This document shows positions 61,631-64,000 of a stretch of 64,000 nucleotides of DNA, in pieces. Origin of the DNA: Diaphorobacter nitroreducens (GTDB lineage Bacteria > Pseudomonadota > Gammaproteobacteria > Burkholderiales > Burkholderiaceae_C); contig RJVL01000002.1 in the NCBI GenBank assembly GCA_003755025.1, positions 310,001-374,000 of the forward strand. Direction: 5' to 3'. Under the pieces are notes generated by a model, which was not told the DNA's origin, did no database searches, and was given only the letters and a program-made list of their open reading frames with translations. A program made the position numbers and the translations under genes. The stretch's first letter is position 1. The number at the start of each line of letters is the position of its first letter.

Positions 61631-63788
61631 AGCGTCCCTGCTCTTTCAGTTGCGCCAGGCTCTGGCCCTGCGGGCCCAGCAGCGCATCCAGCACCTGTGC
61701 CACGCCCTGGGCCATGGCGCGGCTGCCGCACACACGCACGAGGGCGCCCTGCGCGATCAGTGCAAGCACCTGCGTGGCATCGCGGCGCAGGATTTCCTGC
61801 ACATAGCCACCGCCCGGTGTACGGGAGAACGTGGTGTGCAGCCCGGCCAGGCGGCCGTCGGCCTGCCAGGACGGGAGCTCGGTGCCGAAGTAGAAGTCCC
61901 GTTCGGGGTGGCGCGCGCCGTAGTACAGGTGCATGGGGCGGCGGCGCGTGTTGTCGCGTATGAAGCCTGCCAGTGGCGCCACGCCCGTCCCCGCGCCGAT
62001 CAGCAGTACCGGCGCGCGGCCCGCGGGCAGCACGAAGCCCGGGTTGGAGCGGATGAACGCCTGCACACTGTCGCCCGCTTGCAGTGCATGCAGGTGGCTG
62101 GAACACACGCCGCCGGGCATGCGGCGCACGCAGATTTCCACGAAGCCGTCGCGCGTGCCGCTGGCCAGCGAGTAGTAGCGCGGCACGGCCTGGCCGGGCG
62201 CGACGATGCCGATCAGGTCGCCCGCGGCGAAGCGGGGCAGGCCGCGGGCGGGCAGGGCAAAGCGCAGGATGGCCGCGGGTTCGCCCGCGCCGCCCGGAAA
62301 GTCCTGTCGCGCGGCGAGCGTCAGTGCCACCGTGCGCGGCAGGCGTGGCTGGTAGTCGATCTGCAGGGGCAGACCCAGTGCTTGCGACAAGGTCCGTCCC
62401 CAGCGGGCGAACTCCTGCGCGGACTGTTGGTGGATGCGCTCCAGCGGCAGCAGCGAGGGCCAGCCCTGCGCGCGCAGCGCCTGCTCCAGCGCCTCGGCAT
62501 ACGCGCAGAAGGCGGGGAACTGCCGGTCGCCAAAGCCCAGTACCGTGACTTGCGCTCCCGTGACAGGCTGGCGCGTGATGGCGTCCAGCGCGCGCGCCGC
62601 ATGGGCCGGCGGCTGGCCGTCGCCATAGGTGGCCGCCAGCACATAGACCTGGCGTGCGGTCGGTGGCACGCGCCAGTGCTCCAGGGCCGTGGTGTGCACG
62701 CGCTGGCCTGTGGCGACCAGTGCGGCATGCAGGGCCTGGGCAAAGCCCCAGGTGGTGCCGCCTTCGCTGGCCACGAAGACCAGGCTGTCGGCTTGCGCGA
62801 GCGGGCTGTTGTTGGCCATGCGGGGGCGGCTGCGACGGGCCTGCCACCACAACACCACGCCCGTGATCCAGAACAGCGGGATGCTGGCTCCCATGACGCC
62901 CAGCACCAGCGCCCAGACCCACGCGCCTTCGCCGGTGTGCAGCAGCAACGCCCAGTCGTGTACGCGCTGCGCCGCCGTGGCGTCCTGCCAGGCCAGGGTC
63001 TGGCCACTGTAGCGGTCTACCCAGCCCTGGCCCTGCGCGGTGGTCACGCGCCAGGTGTCTTGCGGATCGTCGGCCGCCGGCAGATTCAGCTTGCGCAGGT
63101 CCTGAACGCGCAGCTCCTGCAGCAGGGGCAATTGGTCGGCGCGCAGGGCGACCTGGCTGCCCTGTATGGAGGCCACGTCGGGCTCTGCCACGGCATCCAG
63201 CGGCAGCAGGCCGAAGGTGGCGGCGCTCATGACCAGGGCGGCAGCGGCGGACACCGCCAGCACCAACAGGATGACCCGCCCCGCCAGCACGTGCAGGCGC
63301 TGCGCCAGCGTGCCGCGCACCGGGCCGGCCAGTTGCCGCCATCCGCCCATGCGGCGCAGCAGCAGCACCAGCCCCGAGACCGAGAGCACCAGCATGGCGA
63401 GCGCCACTACGGCCGCGGTCATGCGCCCGGCGTCGCCCAGCAGCAGGGATCGGTGCAGGTTCTTCACCCAGCGTGGCAGCAGCGAGGGCTCGTAGTCCCC
63501 CAGCACGCGGCCGTCCGCGGGGTCCACGCGCAGGGCCTGGGCCTGGCCGTTGTCGAAGGCGTGTACCACGATGCCACCCGAGGGCAGGTGGCGGATTTCC
63601 TCCGCGCCGGGCACGCTGGCCTGTACGCGCTGCACGAGGGTGGCCACGGGCAGGTCCTGCGCCGGGGAAGCCGCCTGCCAGGCGTTGCGCAGCGGGTCGA
63701 GGGCCAACAGCGTGCCCGTAATGCCCAGCACCAACGCGAGCGCGCCGGCCATCAGGCCCAACCAGCGGTGGATCTGCCGCCAAACCAT
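61611..63788 (-). CDS. PepSY membrane flavoreductase with flavodoxin and FNR domains
   Basis: The 725-residue protein has PepSY-type membrane helices (RQIHRWLGLMAGALALVLGI near the N-terminus, others about 120-200 and 315-335), a flavodoxin-like FMN domain (about 345-480, FVASEGGTTWGFA, VLAATYGDGQPP), an FAD-binding part (YYSLASG) and NADPH-binding part (LLIGAGTGVAPLAGFIRDN, VCGSRAMAQGV) as in sulfite reductase/CPR-type reductases. It should pass electrons from cytosolic NAD(P)H to the membrane or periplasm. ApbE follows; an unidentified gene precedes. GAGGGGG lies before ATG 63788. Confidence 0.9.
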   Translation of the reverse strand: MVWRQIHRWLGLMAGALALVLGITGTLLALDPLRNAWQAASPAQDLPVATLVQRVQASVPGAEEIRHLPSGGIVVHAFDNGQAQALRVDPADGRVLGDYEPSLLPRWVKNLHRSLLLGDAGRMTAAVVALAMLVLSVSGLVLLLRRMGGWRQLAGPVRGTLAQRLHVLAGRVILLVLAVSAAAALVMSAATFGLLPLDAVAEPDVASIQGSQVALRADQLPLLQELRVQDLRKLNLPAADDPQDTWRVTTAQGQGWVDRYSGQTLAWQDATAAQRVHDWALLLHTGEGAWVWALVLGVMGASIPLFWITGVVLWWQARRSRPRMANNSPLAQADSLVFVASEGGTTWGFAQALHAALVATGQRVHTTALEHWRVPPTARQVYVLAATYGDGQPPAHAARALDAITRQPVTGAQVTVLGFGDRQFPAFCAYAEALEQALRAQGWPSLLPLERIHQQSAQEFARWGRTLSQALGLPLQIDYQPRLPRTVALTLAARQDFPGGAGEPAAILRFALPARGLPRFAAGDLIGIVAPGQAVPRYYSLASGTRDGFVEICVRRMPGGVCSSHLHALQAGDSVQAFIRSNPGFVLPAGRAPVLLIGAGTGVAPLAGFIRDNTRRRPMHLYYGARHPERDFYFGTELPSWQADGRLAGLHTTFSRTPGGGYVQEILRRDATQVLALIAQGALVRVCGSRAMAQGVAQVLDALLGPQGQSLAQLKEQGRYAEDLF

Positions 63789-63802
63789 GGATGCCCCCTC
63801 GC

Positions 63803-64000
63803 TTATTTCAGTTGGTAGGTGAATGACTGGATGTACTGCTTGCCCGCCTGCGGCTTGCCGGCCTGGGCGGTAGACAGGGGCACCCGGATTTCCGACGGGC
63901 TGTCGCGCATGTCCTCGGCGGCAGCGTCGATGCGGATCTCGTAGCCCGCGTCGAGCAGCGCGTCGGCCAGGTCGGCCGTCACCTTGAGCGTGCGGCCCGC
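63803..64000 (-). CDS. Unidentified protein, C-terminal 65 codons only
   Basis: The frame enters from beyond the window and ends at TAA 63805-63803, 14 bases before the PepSY reductase start. The visible part reads TLKVTADLADALLDAGYEIR, IDAAAEDMRDSPSEIRVPLS, TAQAGKPQAGKQYIQSFTYQ, LK, like the last strands of a beta-rich domain. In such operons a small periplasmic flavin- or metal-binding protein is common, but nothing here proves it. No flavinylation motif is visible in this part. Confidence 0.6.
   Translation of the reverse strand, partial: AGRTLKVTADLADALLDAGYEIRIDAAAEDMRDSPSEIRVPLSTAQAGKPQAGKQYIQSFTYQLK

Noticed and set aside
61140-63818. Long plus-strand frame (about 890 codons) opposite apbE and the PepSY reductase
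   Set aside because: Antisense shadow; the minus-strand genes have recognisable motifs.

Overview
The window is high-GC DNA (about two thirds G+C by eye) with dense genes, many ATGA stop/start overlaps and a betaproteobacterial gene complement (kdsD-kdsC-lptC, lptD-surA-rsmA, metX-metW, a Liv-type ABC operon, apt beside a Kef-type antiporter). Protein style and a characteristic palindromic repeat (core AGCGCTTG-N6-CAAGCGCT) point to Burkholderiales, family Comamonadaceae, Acidovorax-like. This assignment is inference. I saw no rRNA, tRNA, CRISPR array, insertion sequence or prophage.

Layout. 1-9.3 kb: tail of a peptide-binding protein, mnmE, a cyclic-nucleotide-binding-fold protein, an unknown protein, apt, a Kef-type antiporter, then the Kdo/LPS genes kdsD-kdsC-lptC and a coupled short-chain dehydrogenase. 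9.3-13.3 kb is RNA-regulation rich: two paralogous RRM proteins whose ribosome-binding sites lie in similar, covarying hairpins; a yybP-ykoY (Mn2+) riboswitch before a TMEM165/UPF0016 exporter; a SAM-II-like riboswitch and a terminator that abuts the start codon of metX-metW. 13.5-20.5 kb: a chemoreceptor, two GGDEF diguanylate cyclases, an M20 peptidase and a lysophospholipase-like hydrolase. 20.6-28.1 kb (minus): amgK, rsmE and a Wadjet/MksBEF-type operon (jetA, jetB, jetC) whose nuclease gene jetD is a wreck: in-frame stop, frameshift and missing 3' end.

28.1-36.6 kb: lptD-surA-rsmA, a barnase/barstar-type ribonuclease and inhibitor pair with a downstream gene remnant, and maeB. 36.7-49.4 kb is catabolic: an M81 metallopeptidase, an amidohydrolase of the carbamoylase/allantoate type, a branched-chain/amide-type ABC transporter (livFGMH plus binding protein) with a divergent FadR-type regulator, then bauC-bauA and a divergent LysR regulator for beta-alanine. 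These could feed one another (N-carbamoyl-beta-alanine to beta-alanine to malonate semialdehyde to acetyl-CoA).

49.4-56.8 kb: a minimal orphan flagellar-rod-like protein, a DUF2061 protein, then a same-strand series SPFH/SHOCT - DUF4178 - DUF350 - membrane spermidine-synthase-like - FAD oxidoreductase that looks like a membrane module with a polyamine theme. 56.8-64 kb: a P-type cation ATPase, a hemerythrin-like protein, a small secreted protein, and apbE with a PepSY/flavodoxin/FNR reductase plus a cut-off gene, suggesting periplasmic flavin chemistry.

The palindromic repeat occurs at least nine times between genes, often inside operons, and also appears translated in several proteins (JetB tail, the FAD oxidoreductase, probably RsmA and the short-chain dehydrogenase).
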